DNA from: Caldilineaceae bacterium
GTDB lineage: Bacteria > Chloroflexota > Anaerolineae > Caldilineales > Caldilineaceae
Reading direction: 5' to 3'
Length of the DNA stretch: 64,000 nucleotides
NCBI GenBank assembly: GCA_019637645.1
Contig: JAHBVH010000010.1
Location: 62,001-126,000, forward strand
Each line of letters opens with the position of its first letter. Position 1 is the stretch's first letter. This document shows positions 1-9,198 of the stretch, piece by piece. The position numbers were made by a program, and so were the translations under genes. The notes beneath the pieces were generated by a model, which was not told the origin of the DNA, searched no databases, and was given only the letters and a program-made list of their open reading frames with translations.

Positions 1-1
1 C

Positions 2-979
2 TTTATGGGCGGCACCCATGCACGCGGCTATGCCAAGCTAGACGGTGTCACCATTGCCGCGATTTCGTCGCGTACCTTGGCTAAGGCCCAAGCCTTAACC
101 GATGAAGTCGGCGGCACCCCCACAACCGATGAGTGGGCGATTCTCCACGACCCGACCATCGACGCGGTGAGCATTACATTGCCCACCCCGTTACACAAAC
201 CGATGACGCTGGCCGCGTTGGCGGCGGGCAAACATGTCTTGCTCGAAAAGCCCTTTGCCCTCACCGTTGCCGACTGTGACGAGATGATCGCCCGTTGGCA
301 ACAGCAGGACAAGATCTTGATGGTCGGTCAAACGCTGCGCTTTTGGCCGGAATACAAGGCCGTCGTCGCCTTTGTCCAAAGTGGCGCGCTGGGCAAGCCG
401 TTGGCGGCCACCGCCTCGCGTCTCTCGCAACGGCCCGCTTGGTCTTCCTGGTTCACCGACCCGGCGCAAAGTGGTGGCGCGGTGCTCGATCTAATGATCC
501 ATGATCTAGACGCGCTCAATTGGCTTTTAGGGCCGCCCAAGACGGTCTACTGTCGCGGCCAACAGAGCGCCCCCGGCATGTGGGATCACATGTTGGCAAC
601 GGTGGATTATGGCAGCGCGGCTGGGGTGATTGAAGCGTCGGAGATGTTGCCCAAAGATTACCCCTTTAGTATGAGCTTGATTGTGCTCTGCGAAGAGGGA
701 CGGGTTGAATATCTCTTCAAGGCGGGTGGGGTGAGTGTCGAGATGGGGGGCGGCATCGACTCGGTGACCGTCTACGAAGCTGGGAAAAACTATCCGCTCC
801 CAGTGCCTGACCGTGGTGACGATGCCTGGGCCGCTGAAGTTGCCTATTTTGTGGACTGTGTTCGGCACCAACGCCCGCCCACCATCGGCTCGCCCACCCA
901 AGCGCGCCTAGCCGTGGCCGTTGCCAATGCGGCCCGCGCTTCGCTGGAAAATGGTCAGGTGATTTCGCTTGCTGGGTAA
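2..979 (+). CDS. Gfo/Idh/MocA family oxidoreductase, 5'-truncated by window edge
   Basis: NAD(P)-dependent sugar or polyol dehydrogenase-like protein. Reading upstream of the first ATG in frame gives F-MGGTHARGYA, the second half of the usual N-terminal Rossmann glycine motif (GxGxMGxxHA), so the true start lies before the window. About 80 residues further is EKPFAL, the conserved EKP of the family (its Lys contributes to catalysis). The C-terminal half has the family's alpha/beta dimer domain with a GGAVLDLMIHDLD segment. The substrate cannot be read from sequence. Three more members of the family lie at 8.2–11.6 kb, so this may belong to the same metabolic theme. Family assignment is secure, specific function unknown. 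Confidence 0.9.
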   Translation, partial: FMGGTHARGYAKLDGVTIAAISSRTLAKAQALTDEVGGTPTTDEWAILHDPTIDAVSITLPTPLHKPMTLAALAAGKHVLLEKPFALTVADCDEMIARWQQQDKILMVGQTLRFWPEYKAVVAFVQSGALGKPLAATASRLSQRPAWSSWFTDPAQSGGAVLDLMIHDLDALNWLLGPPKTVYCRGQQSAPGMWDHMLATVDYGSAAGVIEASEMLPKDYPFSMSLIVLCEEGRVEYLFKAGGVSVEMGGGIDSVTVYEAGKNYPLPVPDRGDDAWAAEVAYFVDCVRHQRPPTIGSPTQARLAVAVANAARASLENGQVISLAG

Positions 980-1078
980 GCGGCCAACCACGCACCATCC
1001 ACAGCTTTGCCTGTGAGAGGTCGGTGATTGCACGGAACCGCCTCTTCCTCTTACGCAAGCGGCCTGTGCTACCAAAGC

Positions 1079-1109
1079 AACCTGACCGGTTTGGAAAACC
1101 GGTCAGGTT
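1079..1109. terminator. Perfect 14-bp palindrome with 3-nt loop, GACCTGAC-type family
   Basis: AACCTGACCGGTTT is followed by gga and then its exact reverse complement. It lies between the end of the oxidoreductase and the convergent gene ending at 1239, so it could end transcription from both sides. Related palindromes occur at 11622, 45158 and, as a half copy, 23583. The terminator role is inferred from position and structure; no long T-run follows. Confidence 0.6.
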
Positions 1110-1238
1110 GTTGGGGTTGTGTAATGGCTGTCTTATTCAGAGCGCAGGGCGGCAAGCGCTGGTGACAAGCGTCGCATTGACAAAGGCGGTGGCCGCGCCT
1201 CAATATCAGGCCCATGAATCTGATCGGACAGGGTAATT

Positions 1239-2045
1239 TTATCCCTGGTGAGTGCTCTTGGCGAGCAGTGCCTCATGCAACGCCCGAATGGCTTGGTTAG
1301 ATAGCTTCACTTCGCGGGTTCTGCGGCGTACATATTCTTTGACCTGATCGGCGCGCAACACCGGAATATTGGGGCCATCCACCTCAAGCTTGGTATCGTC
1401 ATTGAGGAAAACCGCCGCGCTGTCAATGGGCACCTCTTTCAGCGAGACTGGCGTCCCATCCTCTGTCTGGGAGGTGGCACTGTCGAGGAGGGCGCGGATT
1501 TTGCTGCGCTGATCTTCCAAGTCGCGCGGCGGATTACCCAACCCCTCGCGGGCAAAGACGGTGAAGAAACGGCCAATCCCAAATTTTTCGCGCCAGCGAT
1601 CCCCTTGAATGGTCACCTGGGTGCGGTCGCTCCGCAAGGCGAAGAGCAAGACGCCACAAGGACCCGCGACCAGATAGGTGGCGGGCAGGCTGTGGACAAA
1701 ATAGGCATACTTGTCGTCAAAGCCTTTCATGTTGCGTTCTAGCACCTCGTCGGGCCGAGCCGCGCCCTTGCTGCCGGGCCAGCGCCGTCGCGCAAAGCGG
1801 TTGATAAAATAGCTGCCAATGCTGGCGCAGAGGAAGCCCGCGGGCAAGGCAATAAAGCTGGCTAGTGCCCAATATTGTTGGAGAAACGCTGCCACCTGAT
1901 TAGGCGTTTCGGCCCCCGGCGGATACCAATTGGGCACAAAACTAGCCATCATGCCAATAAAGAGAATCCCCAGCCCGACCAAGCTAAAGCGGCGGCCAAG
2001 CGATTCTTTGCGGACCATTTCTTTGGTATTACGGTATGTTTTCAT
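1239..2045 (-). CDS. Two-TM membrane protein with possible NERD-like cytoplasmic domain
   Basis: 268 residues. Two hydrophobic segments (about 22–40 and 58–78) are separated by a short Pro-rich loop, followed by a basic patch and a soluble C-terminal domain. That domain contains YLVAGPCGVLLFALRSD, which resembles the core strand of nuclease-related (NERD-like) domains, where a Gly-Val/Leu-hydrophobic-K/R motif is common. The resemblance is weak and I cannot confirm catalytic residues. It is a single gene between two 3' ends, 34 bp downstream of plsX on the same strand, so it may be the last gene of the plsX transcript. Alternative: a lineage-specific membrane protein without enzymatic activity. 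Confidence 0.6.
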   Translation of the reverse strand: MKTYRNTKEMVRKESLGRRFSLVGLGILFIGMMASFVPNWYPPGAETPNQVAAFLQQYWALASFIALPAGFLCASIGSYFINRFARRRWPGSKGAARPDEVLERNMKGFDDKYAYFVHSLPATYLVAGPCGVLLFALRSDRTQVTIQGDRWREKFGIGRFFTVFAREGLGNPPRDLEDQRSKIRALLDSATSQTEDGTPVSLKEVPIDSAAVFLNDDTKLEVDGPNIPVLRADQVKEYVRRRTREVKLSNQAIRALHEALLAKSTHQG

Positions 2046-2079
2046 GGGTTCGAATCAGTTACCTATTCACATAAACTAT

Positions 2080-3105
2080 TCATATAAAATTGGGTTGATT
2101 AGCATTGCTAGCGAGGGAACTGGCCAGGGCTGTGCCAATCCTTGCCACAATGGTTTGTTCTATGCCCTGTTTGGCAACGCGAATCGCGTGGCGAATCGCG
2201 TTGGCGTCACTGCGGCCATGGGCAACGACCACCAGCCCGGCTAGGCCCAATAAGACCGCCCCGCCGACTTCACTGTCATCCAGCCGCTGCCGCATACGGC
2301 GCAAAGCTGGTCGCGCTAACAAAGCCCCAATGGTGGTGATGGGACTGCGTTGCACTTCCTCGACCATGACGGCTTGCATGAGGCGCGCCGTGGCTTCGGC
2401 GGTCTTGATAAAAATATTGCCAGTAAAGCCATCGGTTACCACAACATCGGCTAAGCCTTCGATAACTTCTTTGCTTTCAATATTCCCGGCAAAATGTAAC
2501 CCAGGTGTGGCAGCCAGGAGTGGGAAGCTATTGAGGACGAGCTGATTGCCCTTACCTTCTTCTTCGCCGTTGCTCAAGAGACCTACCCGCGGCTGCTCTA
2601 TCCCCAACACCTGTTGCGCATAGAGCGCACCCATCATGGCAAACTGCTGCAGGTGTTCGGGGCGTACCTCGGCATTGGCCCCAATATCCAAAATCACACA
2701 GAAGCCTTGTTTGGTTGGAAAGGGGGAGACCAAAGCCGGTCGTAGGACCCCTGGGGCACGCCCAATTTTGAAAATCCCGGCGGCCAACGCTGCGCCCGTG
2801 TTCCCAGCGGTGACGACTGCCGCTGCTTCGCCCCGTCGCACGAGATCACAGGCGACAACCAAGGAGCTATCGGGTTTGGCCCGCACGACATTGGCCGGCT
2901 TTTCGTGCATGGCCACCACCTGTTGTGCGGGGACAATGGTAAAGGCCATTCCCTTGTATTGGGGCGCTGCCAATGTCTGTTCAATGACGGCTGGCTGGCC
3001 GACCAGCAAAAGGCTGACCGGATCTTGGCGAGCAGCCGCTACCGCGCCAGCGATGATCGCCGCTGGAGCATGGTCGCCACCCATGACATCGACCGCAATC
3101 TTCAT
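2080..3105 (-). CDS. plsX: Phosphate acyltransferase PlsX
   Basis: PlsX converts acyl-ACP and phosphate to acyl-phosphate, the acyl donor for PlsY in phosphatidic acid synthesis, at the cytoplasmic membrane face. The protein (about 341 residues, normal length) starts [14 protein letters not shown], the family signature, and carries [20 protein letters not shown] and VVTDGFTGN motifs. An ATG three codons upstream (3114) is possible, but the ATG at 3105 forms an ATGA overlap with the stop of the upstream NAD(P)HX repair gene, the usual arrangement for translational coupling. The typical partners acpP and fabD are absent here, so the context differs from the fab operon common in other bacteria. 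Confidence 0.95.
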   Translation of the reverse strand: MKIAVDVMGGDHAPAAIIAGAVAAARQDPVSLLLVGQPAVIEQTLAAPQYKGMAFTIVPAQQVVAMHEKPANVVRAKPDSSLVVACDLVRRGEAAAVVTAGNTGAALAAGIFKIGRAPGVLRPALVSPFPTKQGFCVILDIGANAEVRPEHLQQFAMMGALYAQQVLGIEQPRVGLLSNGEEEGKGNQLVLNSFPLLAATPGLHFAGNIESKEVIEGLADVVVTDGFTGNIFIKTAEATARLMQAVMVEEVQRSPITTIGALLARPALRRMRQRLDDSEVGGAVLLGLAGLVVVAHGRSDANAIRHAIRVAKQGIEQTIVARIGTALASSLASNANQPNFI

Positions 3106-4688
3106 CGCCGACATTCATGGATGATAGCTGGCAAATGCGCTAGGAGATCCGACGCCATGACTCCGGTTGTGCCCATGGTTGCGGCACAGCGTAGCCCTGC
3201 CGTACCATGTAGCCACGCCCCAACACAGGCCGCCCGAAAAGGATCGAGCCCTTGGGTCATGAGACCCGCAATCGTGCCCGACAAGACATCCCCAGTGCCA
3301 GCGGTCGCCAGCGCCGCCGTGGCAAGCGGCAAAATCGCCAACCAGCCAGCCGGATCTGCAATGACGGTATAGGGGCCTTTGGCTAGCACGACGGTCCCCC
3401 ACTCGGCAGCCTTTTGGTGGGCGAGCTGCCACCGTTGGGCCACCACCTCTGCCACCGGTAGGCCACATAAGCGTCCCAATTCGGCGGCGTGGGGGGTGAG
3501 TACCGTATTGGTTGGCAGGCGTGTGGGCCATGTGGGCAACTTTGCCAAGCAGTTCAGCCCATCCGCATCGATCAAGAGCCCCTCTAGCGCGGGCAATTCG
3601 GCCAACAAGGTTTGGACAAAGGCTTGGGTGGTGGGCTTTTGCCCAAGGCCACAGCCCAGCAACAGCACATCATAACCAGCCAAACTGGCCACCACTAGTG
3701 CCGCCGCGTCCGCGCTAATCACCCCCTCTTCTGCGGCGTTGCCCGTGGGCAACGGGAGCCAGGTCGCTTCGGCCAAGCGCCCGGCAACCACGGACCAAAC
3801 CGCTTTGGTCACCGCGCCGGTGACCAAGCCCGCGCCCACACGGCTGGCCGCGGTGCAGCTCAAGAGCGCGGCCCCAGGATAATTGACAGAGCCCACCGCC
3901 GCCAATAACTTGCCGTAGGTGCCTTTATGGCTGTTGTTGGGGCGCGCGGGCAACCAACGGCGAATCAGGGCTTCGGTTAGCAAAAAAGTCTGGATCGGCG
4001 CGGCCAAGGTGGGAGCAATGCCAATGTCAATCACTTGTAACTCGCCGGTGACCTCAACGCCGGGGAATTGATAATGACCCCATTTGGGATAGGCAAAGGT
4101 GATGGTCAACGTGGCGGGCAAGGCCGCTGGATCGACCGCGCCAGTGTCACTGTTGAGGCCGCTGACACAATCGACTGCTACGACAGGATAGGCTTGTTGG
4201 GCTTGGTAGGCGCGGGCGTGCGCCAGGATGGCCGCCAATTGATCGTGGATGGGGCGATTGGCCCCGGTGCCTAAGAGGGCATCGACGAGTAGCGCGGTCT
4301 CGGCCAGCCAAGCACAGAGTGTCGTAAAATCGCCATCGGTATCGGCATGCGCGGTGGGAATGCCAAGGGCTGTCACCTTAGCATAGTGTTCTTCATAGTC
4401 CTGTGCTGCTGCCGTGCGGCGTCGCCAGAGATAGACGCGAACCGCCTGCCCTGCTTCGTGCAAGTAGCGGGCACAGACCAAGCCATCGCCCCCATTGTTG
4501 CCCGGCCCCACCAGGACGGTGACCCAACCCACCTGAGCATAACGGGCGCGAATGCTCTGTGCCACCCCCCGCCCTGCCCATTCCATCATGGTTGCATAGG
4601 AATGGCCGGTGGCGTCGGTTGCTTTTTCCAAAGCCTGCATCTCGGCCACGGTCACTACTTTGGCTGTCTGCTCAATTGCTTGCACCAC
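3102..4688 (-). CDS. nnr: Bifunctional NAD(P)HX epimerase / ADP- or ATP-dependent NAD(P)HX dehydratase
   Basis: Metabolite repair enzyme that restores damaged NAD(P)H hydrates. The N-terminal YjeF_N epimerase domain (about 1–215) has [15 protein letters not shown], the cofactor-binding loop. The C-terminal carbohydrate-kinase-like domain (about 235–525) has NSHKGTYGK and [13 protein letters not shown], the ADP/ATP-dependent dehydratase motifs. Length 528 residues matches bifunctional bacterial Nnr. It overlaps plsX by 4 bp (ATGA), indicating co-transcription and translational coupling. Start ATG at 4688; earlier in-frame options would run into the region after the DUF624-like gene. High confidence. 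Confidence 0.95.
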   Translation of the reverse strand: MVQAIEQTAKVVTVAEMQALEKATDATGHSYATMMEWAGRGVAQSIRARYAQVGWVTVLVGPGNNGGDGLVCARYLHEAGQAVRVYLWRRRTAAAQDYEEHYAKVTALGIPTAHADTDGDFTTLCAWLAETALLVDALLGTGANRPIHDQLAAILAHARAYQAQQAYPVVAVDCVSGLNSDTGAVDPAALPATLTITFAYPKWGHYQFPGVEVTGELQVIDIGIAPTLAAPIQTFLLTEALIRRWLPARPNNSHKGTYGKLLAAVGSVNYPGAALLSCTAASRVGAGLVTGAVTKAVWSVVAGRLAEATWLPLPTGNAAEEGVISADAAALVVASLAGYDVLLLGCGLGQKPTTQAFVQTLLAELPALEGLLIDADGLNCLAKLPTWPTRLPTNTVLTPHAAELGRLCGLPVAEVVAQRWQLAHQKAAEWGTVVLAKGPYTVIADPAGWLAILPLATAALATAGTGDVLSGTIAGLMTQGLDPFRAACVGAWLHGTAGLRCAATMGTTGVMASDLLAHLPAIIHECRR

Positions 4689-4749
4689 CTGCTCCTCTGG
4701 TCGTGAAAGGACCGCCTACTAACGATGGTTCTCGCTGCGGGCCGGGTGC

Positions 4750-5382
4750 TTAGCCGCGGGCGGGTGCTTCTGGGGGTTCCGGTGCTAGCCCCATTTCTTG
4801 TAACAAGCCAGCGAGGGCAAAGTTGCCTGTGAGGGCGGTCAGAGCGGGCCATAGCAGCACAAGCGGCAAGGTCAACCCAACACTGAGGGCGAGCAAGACC
4901 AATTGAAAGAGCAAAATGAGTAGCGTATACAGGGGGTTGCGCAGGGCTAGGATGGCTGAATTGCGCAAGGCCAATTTGATGCTCGGTTCGTCTTGTTGCC
5001 AGAAGAGGGGAATCAGATATTGGGACATCAGTAGGACTAATAGCAAGATCCACATCCAGGCCACCCCAATGAGGCGGAGATAACCTTGGCTGTTGGCATA
5101 GAACCAAATATTAAAGATCACCGCCGCGGGTACCCCCACCATGATGATGACCAACAACCAGCCACGGCCAATGTATTGGCGCAGTCCTTCCCAAAAAAAG
5201 CTGTTGTCGACCCGTTTGTAATTCGCAATGCGGTTGGCAACGCGATTGGTTCCCATGATCACTGGCGCAATGGTGACAACTGGTAGGATGCCAATCCACC
5301 AGGCAATGCTCATAAAGACGCAAAGAAAGAGGTCTTCGTAGGCTGCTTTGAGGACCCGACCCATGACAACAAATGCTTTCAT
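4750..5382 (-). CDS. DUF624/YesL-like integral membrane protein
   Basis: About 210 residues with five to six hydrophobic helices. The N-terminal part, MxxFxxxxxxxxEDLFLxVxxSIAWWIG followed by LPVVTIAPVIMG, matches the DUF624 (YesL) pattern of an N/W-rich first helix and a P-V-x-T-x-x-P-A loop. The family is unassigned biochemically; members often sit with carbohydrate uptake genes. I chose the ATG at 5382 because AGGTGAG lies 8 nt upstream. A longer reading from 5487 would translate a low-complexity intergenic stretch. The C-terminus is acidic and Pro-rich. It may head the nnr–plsX transcript (61 bp gap). Confidence 0.75.
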   Translation of the reverse strand: MKAFVVMGRVLKAAYEDLFLCVFMSIAWWIGILPVVTIAPVIMGTNRVANRIANYKRVDNSFFWEGLRQYIGRGWLLVIIMVGVPAAVIFNIWFYANSQGYLRLIGVAWMWILLLVLLMSQYLIPLFWQQDEPSIKLALRNSAILALRNPLYTLLILLFQLVLLALSVGLTLPLVLLWPALTALTGNFALAGLLQEMGLAPEPPEAPARG

Positions 5383-5884
5383 CGTTTGCTCACCTGTTTT
5401 ATTGCGGTTGGCTGGTTGTTGTTGGTTAGGACGGATTGCGCGTCGCCAACAGCCAGTAATCAACGGCCAGTAGCCAACAGCCACCAACCATTTTCATCGT
5501 TTGCGGTGCCGCCGAGGGACGGTACTGGGGTGAGAGAAGCTGACGCTTTGCCGATGAATCTCTCACGTTCACTTGCCGATTCGTGTCGTCCCATCAGCTT
5601 ACCAAACTCTTGGCGATTCATCAACTTGTTTGGGTAGTAAGCAGGAATTCAAGTTAGGCATTACACTGCTCGCCGCGTCGTGGACCCCGTTCGCGCGCTG
5701 GTTGAAAACGCGCGCAAATAGTAAGCACGGTTGCATTTTGGCTAGCAATCCAGGTATCATTATGCTGGTTTATTTATGAATCTATCCCTGTGCTGGTACA
5801 TCTGGTGTTGGGAGGGCGACGACAGCGCGGCAGGTGTTCTGAGCGGTTCATCATCCCCACCGATGGCCATGACCAATTTTGTGA
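5383..5884. other. Intergenic region, divergent promoters, word-like repeats
   Basis: No gene is supported here. Between 5398 and 5486 the words CAACAGCCA, CAACGGCCAGTA and GCCAACAGCCACCAACC recur in slightly changed forms, partly as inverted copies (GGTTGGCTGGTTG near 5407). A small GC hairpin (CGCGCG arms) lies around 5693–5716. The rest looks like divergent upstream sequence for the DUF624-like gene and the methyltransferase. I see no RNA gene or Rho-independent terminator. Confidence 0.5.
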
Positions 5885-6769
5885 ATGTCTATGAAAGAGC
5901 AAGCGATACAAGAACAACTGTCTAGCGCCCTTTGGCGTATTTATCGGCGTCCCCATCAGCCGCAACCGTGGCTACAGGGTGGCAATCTACCGTGGAATGA
6001 TCCGGCCTTTTCCGCACGCATGTTGCGTGAACATCTGGATCAAGCCCATGGCGCGGCCTCACGGGTGGATGAGGAGCGCCGCCTCCAATTGGCTTGGTTG
6101 CAGGAGAAGTTGGCTTTGCAGCCAGGCATGCAGATCTGTGATCTCACCTGTGGCCCTGGGCTCTATGCCGTGGAGCTTGCCAAACAGGGCTGTACTGTGC
6201 TTGGGGTAGACTTTGGCCCCGCCGCCGTGGCCTATGCCCGTGAGCTTGCCCAGCAAAACGCGGTGAGCGACCGCTGTACGATCCTTGAGCAAGATGTGCG
6301 CACAATTGCACTGCCCGATGCAACCTTTGACGCTATCCTTTTTCTCTATGGTCAATTGGCGGTCTTTCCGCAGCACGAAACCGTGGCGTTGCTAGCCAAG
6401 GCGGCGGCGGCCCTGAAGCCGGGGGGCCGGTTGGTCGTAGAACTGCTCAACCAGGAGCGAGTGGATAAGACGAGTAGCAATTGGTGGTTTACCGATAACA
6501 CGGGGCTTTGGGGCGATGGTCCTTTTCTCCACTTGGGCGAACGCTTCTGGGATGACAAAGCCGAACTTTCCTATGAGCGCTTTCACATTCTGCACCTAGA
6601 AAGTGGGGCCTATCATGAAGTCCATCTCTGCGATCAGACCTATGCCGTTGCGACGATGCAAGCGTTAATGCACCAAGCGGGCTTTCGTCACGTCGCTGTC
6701 TATCCCCGTTGGGATGGCCTGCCTCTCTATGACAACGACGAATGGATTGTTTATATCGCGCAACGTTAG
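5885..6769 (+). CDS. Class I SAM-dependent methyltransferase
   Basis: 294 residues. The central Rossmann-like domain has motif I as ICDLTCGPGLYAVELA followed by the acidic residue of motif II in VLGVDFGPAAV, and motif post-I/IV as FDAILFLYGQLAVF. This is the Methyltransf_25/11 type. The methyl acceptor is not evident. The C-terminal third (LSYERFHIL...YDNDEWIVYIA) resembles small-molecule methyltransferases of the class I type. The first ATG lacks a clear ribosome binding site; a second Met two codons on is possible. Convergent with the PhyH gene at 6902. Confidence 0.85.
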   Translation: MSMKEQAIQEQLSSALWRIYRRPHQPQPWLQGGNLPWNDPAFSARMLREHLDQAHGAASRVDEERRLQLAWLQEKLALQPGMQICDLTCGPGLYAVELAKQGCTVLGVDFGPAAVAYARELAQQNAVSDRCTILEQDVRTIALPDATFDAILFLYGQLAVFPQHETVALLAKAAAALKPGGRLVVELLNQERVDKTSSNWWFTDNTGLWGDGPFLHLGERFWDDKAELSYERFHILHLESGAYHEVHLCDQTYAVATMQALMHQAGFRHVAVYPRWDGLPLYDNDEWIVYIAQR

Positions 6770-6804
6770 CGAGGGGACCCTGTTGGCGTGTATGACCAAC
6801 CCAC

Positions 6805-6861
6805 TGGCCTAGCGCGCTAGGCCAAAGCAGCGTTCGCCCGTACAGGACAGGCGAACGCTGC
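6805..6861. terminator. Two adjacent perfect hairpins between convergent genes
   Basis: 6805–6824 is a gapless palindrome, TGGCCTAGCG and its complement. Two bases later a 12-bp stem (GCAGCGTTCGCC, 6827–6838, pairing with 6850–6861) closes an 11-nt loop. They lie between the 3' ends of the methyltransferase and PhyH genes, so a bidirectional transcription block is likely. Neither has a strong T-tract. Confidence 0.6.
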
Positions 6862-6901
6862 TCCAATCGCCTGGGGGAGATGCAAAACGCGTTAGGGCTG
6901 C

Positions 6902-7702
6902 CTAGACACGCCCGGGGAATTCCTGCCCACGGATCAACATAAAGCGGAACTCACCGCGTGGCTTTTCACATTCGGTCATCAGACGCGCTTCCTCGTCCTC
7001 AATGCCCATGTACATGGTCTCGGCGCGAATGTAGTGGAGCGCCAAGCCGCGCCGTCGGCTGGGGGTGGAGTTGGCCCCGGTGCGATGAAAATTCAGACCA
7101 TGGTGGAACATACAATACCCTGCCTTGATCTCCACCGGAACTGGCTCTGGTAACAGGGGGTTCTTGAGAAAGGATTCCTGATATTGGCGGGCAATCGGTC
7201 CCCAATGGTGGCTACCAGGAATGACCGTCATACAGCCATTGTCAACCGTGGCATCGTCCAGGGCCACCCAGCAACTGACGTGTTCCTGCGGGGCAAACAT
7301 GGGCCACGCCACCGAATCTTGATGCCAGTGGGTCACGGTGCCGTTGAAGCGCGGCTTCATCATAAGCTGATCGGTGTAGAGCTTGATGTTGGGGCCGATC
7401 AGATCTTCAACCACATCCACGATTTCCGTCTTTTTGGCTACGCCGCCAAAGAGATCATCAAAATAACAAAGCTGCGTCATCTTCCGTACTTTGTCCAACC
7501 GATCCGCTGTGGGATCATCGTTCTCGCGAAATTTGGCTTCGAGCTGGACGAAGCGAGGGGGCACACTGTTGACACGACCATAGACAATGTCTTCGCTGCG
7601 CTGACGTAGTGCGTTGATCTCGTCATCGCCCAAGATTCTCTTGTCATACTTCAGATAGCCATTTTCTTGATAAAAGGCCTTCTGCTCCGCTGTAAGCGCC
7701 AT
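6902..7702 (-). CDS. Phytanoyl-CoA dioxygenase (PhyH) family protein
   Basis: Fe(II)/2-oxoglutarate-dependent oxygenase, 266 residues. The iron facial triad is visible: H127 and D129 in THWHQD, and the distal His around 206 in NFHRTGAN. The 2-oxoglutarate-binding Arg is probably in SRRRG (about 216–218). DNGCMTVIPGSHHWG is the typical PhyH jelly-roll segment. Substrates in bacteria range from ectoine to small organic acids and cannot be told here. AAGGAG lies just before the ATG. It sits 515 bp from, and divergent to, the Gfo/Idh/MocA block at 8.2 kb, a pairing often seen in catabolic islands. Confidence 0.9.
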   Translation of the reverse strand: MALTAEQKAFYQENGYLKYDKRILGDDEINALRQRSEDIVYGRVNSVPPRFVQLEAKFRENDDPTADRLDKVRKMTQLCYFDDLFGGVAKKTEIVDVVEDLIGPNIKLYTDQLMMKPRFNGTVTHWHQDSVAWPMFAPQEHVSCWVALDDATVDNGCMTVIPGSHHWGPIARQYQESFLKNPLLPEPVPVEIKAGYCMFHHGLNFHRTGANSTPSRRRGLALHYIRAETMYMGIEDEEARLMTECEKPRGEFRFMLIRGQEFPGRV

Positions 7703-8110
7703 AGCTATACTCCTTCATCACCTCGATGGAAATCCCTAAAAACCTGGTTGTCCTACAACCGGCGTTCATTGTATTGCATCCCAGAAGGGAGGGCAAAATG
7801 CTAAAATAAATGTAAAAAAATCGATATTTGATTACTAAATTGTCTTTTCCACGCGTGAAGCGAATTTGTGCCGAGATGCTCTGCGCGCTACTTTCGGTTG
7901 ACCGATCCGAATCATTGGCCCAAGGGGCTCCCAAAATTGTCATTTGACAATTTTTCTTCACTCATTTATGCTGAATCTATAGGACAATCCGACAAGTCTA
8001 CTCGTGGCGCGACGGCTGAACAGACCACAAGTTGATCGTTTTTCGCTCGGTAGGCGCTTCCCTCGGTAGCCGCCATCCAGCTATCCCCTAGCCGCCTGTA
8101 GCTAATACAC

Positions 8111-8179
8111 AAACCCTATCAAAGTCGCACATTCGTCCACAGAGACACACCCATCTATTTGTGCGACTTTGATGGGTTT
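8111..8179. promoter_or_regulatory. Long hairpin upstream of the oxidoreductase block
   Basis: The arm at 8111–8130 (AAACCCTATCAAAGTCGCAC) pairs with 8161–8179, which is its reverse complement except for one missing base. The loop is 30 nt. The right arm ends 25 nt before the ribosome binding site of the next gene and is followed by TTTT. It could be an attenuator or a terminator of a transcript arriving from upstream. The remaining 7703–8110 has AT-rich stretches (7795–7850) suited to divergent promoters, and no gene. Confidence 0.55.
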
Positions 8180-8216
8180 TATCTATCAGTAGGCCGTGCA
8201 GATAAAAGGAGATGCT

Positions 8217-9101
8217 ATGATCACCATTGGTATGATTGGCGCGGACAGTACTCATACCGAATCCTATACCAAGCTTGTCAATCTGCCAGGCGCGCCGCTC
8301 TATGGGCGGGCGCAGGTTGTCAAGTTGTGGGGTGAGGATGCCGACCAAGCACGCACCAAAGCCGCACAATATCAAGTGCCCGAAGTCGTGAGCACCCCCG
8401 AAGCCGCCATTGCCGATGTCGATCTGGTCATGATCTGCAGTCGCTACGGCGATGACCACCCTGCCCCGGCCCGTCTAGCCTTGCAGGCGGGCGTGCCGAC
8501 TTTTGTGGACAAGCCCTTTGCCAACGATTTTGCCGAGGTCCGCGCCTTGGTCCAACTAGCCGCGGAAAAGCAGGTACCGCTCATGTCTTGCTCTGCCGTG
8601 CGCTACGCGGTGGAGATCAACGAATTACAAACGCGGCTGCCCAGCTTTGGTCAGCTGACCAGCGCGGTGACTAGCGGACCCGCCGCTGGCGACTTCCCCA
8701 ATCCACGGGCGCGCCACCCCTTCTTCTATGGGATTCACCCGGTTGAACTGCTGCACACCCTCTTAGGGCCAGGGGCCGAGGCCGTCACCACCCGGCGCAC
8801 GTCTCGCTGTGATGTGGGGCTAGTTCACTATTCGGATGGCCGCCAGGGGGTGATCAATTTACTCCAAAAATCACCCGCCCTTTATCATGGAACTGTCTTT
8901 GGCCAAGAGGGCTGGGCTGATATCACCATCCAAAATTGGGACTACTTTTATGTGGAGACGCTTAACCGCATCATTACCATGGCGGAAACCGGTGCCCCAC
9001 CCTATCCCATTGAATGGGCGGTTGAAGTGATGGCGATCTTGACCGGGCTGCTGCGCTCTGCCGAGCAAGGGGGCGAGACGGTGGTCTTGTCCACCTTATA
9101 A
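8217..9101 (+). CDS. Gfo/Idh/MocA family oxidoreductase (divergent member)
   Basis: 294 residues. The start ATG at 8217 has AAAGGAG 6 nt upstream; an in-frame GTG at 8196 lies before that site and is less likely. The N-terminus MITIGMIGADSTHTESY keeps the Rossmann fold but replaces the usual GxGxxG with GADSTH, and the family EKP is DKP at about 98–100 (VDKPFAN). The catalytic Lys is therefore kept. This sub-type is known in clusters handling unusual sugars or glycosides, but the substrate is not predictable. First gene of a co-directional run to 16.2 kb. Confidence 0.85.
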   Translation: MITIGMIGADSTHTESYTKLVNLPGAPLYGRAQVVKLWGEDADQARTKAAQYQVPEVVSTPEAAIADVDLVMICSRYGDDHPAPARLALQAGVPTFVDKPFANDFAEVRALVQLAAEKQVPLMSCSAVRYAVEINELQTRLPSFGQLTSAVTSGPAAGDFPNPRARHPFFYGIHPVELLHTLLGPGAEAVTTRRTSRCDVGLVHYSDGRQGVINLLQKSPALYHGTVFGQEGWADITIQNWDYFYVETLNRIITMAETGAPPYPIEWAVEVMAILTGLLRSAEQGGETVVLSTL

Positions 9102-9123
9102 GGTAAGTAAAACGTGGTACGTA

Positions 9124-9153
9124 CTGCGTGTTTACGCATCACGTTTCACGCAG
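9124..9153. repeat. Intercistronic hairpin containing CATCACGTTTCAC
   Basis: CTGCGTG (9124–9130) pairs with CACGCAG (9147–9153). The word CATCACGTTTCAC at 9137–9149 is repeated exactly at 62906–62918. The element separates two oxidoreductase genes and may serve as an RNA processing or stabilising stem. Confidence 0.4.
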
Positions 9154-9198
9154 CACGCCACAACGTTGAACATCCAATCCATGAATCGGACAGCCACC

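Noticed and set aside
2041..2060. GGTTCGAATC, which looks like a tRNA T-loop
   Set aside because: No matching acceptor, D or anticodon stems around it; it is the leader of the gene ending at 1239.
7644..7961. 105-codon minus-strand frame over the PhyH start
   Set aside because: Overlaps the real gene start and its ribosome binding site; composition unlike neighbours.
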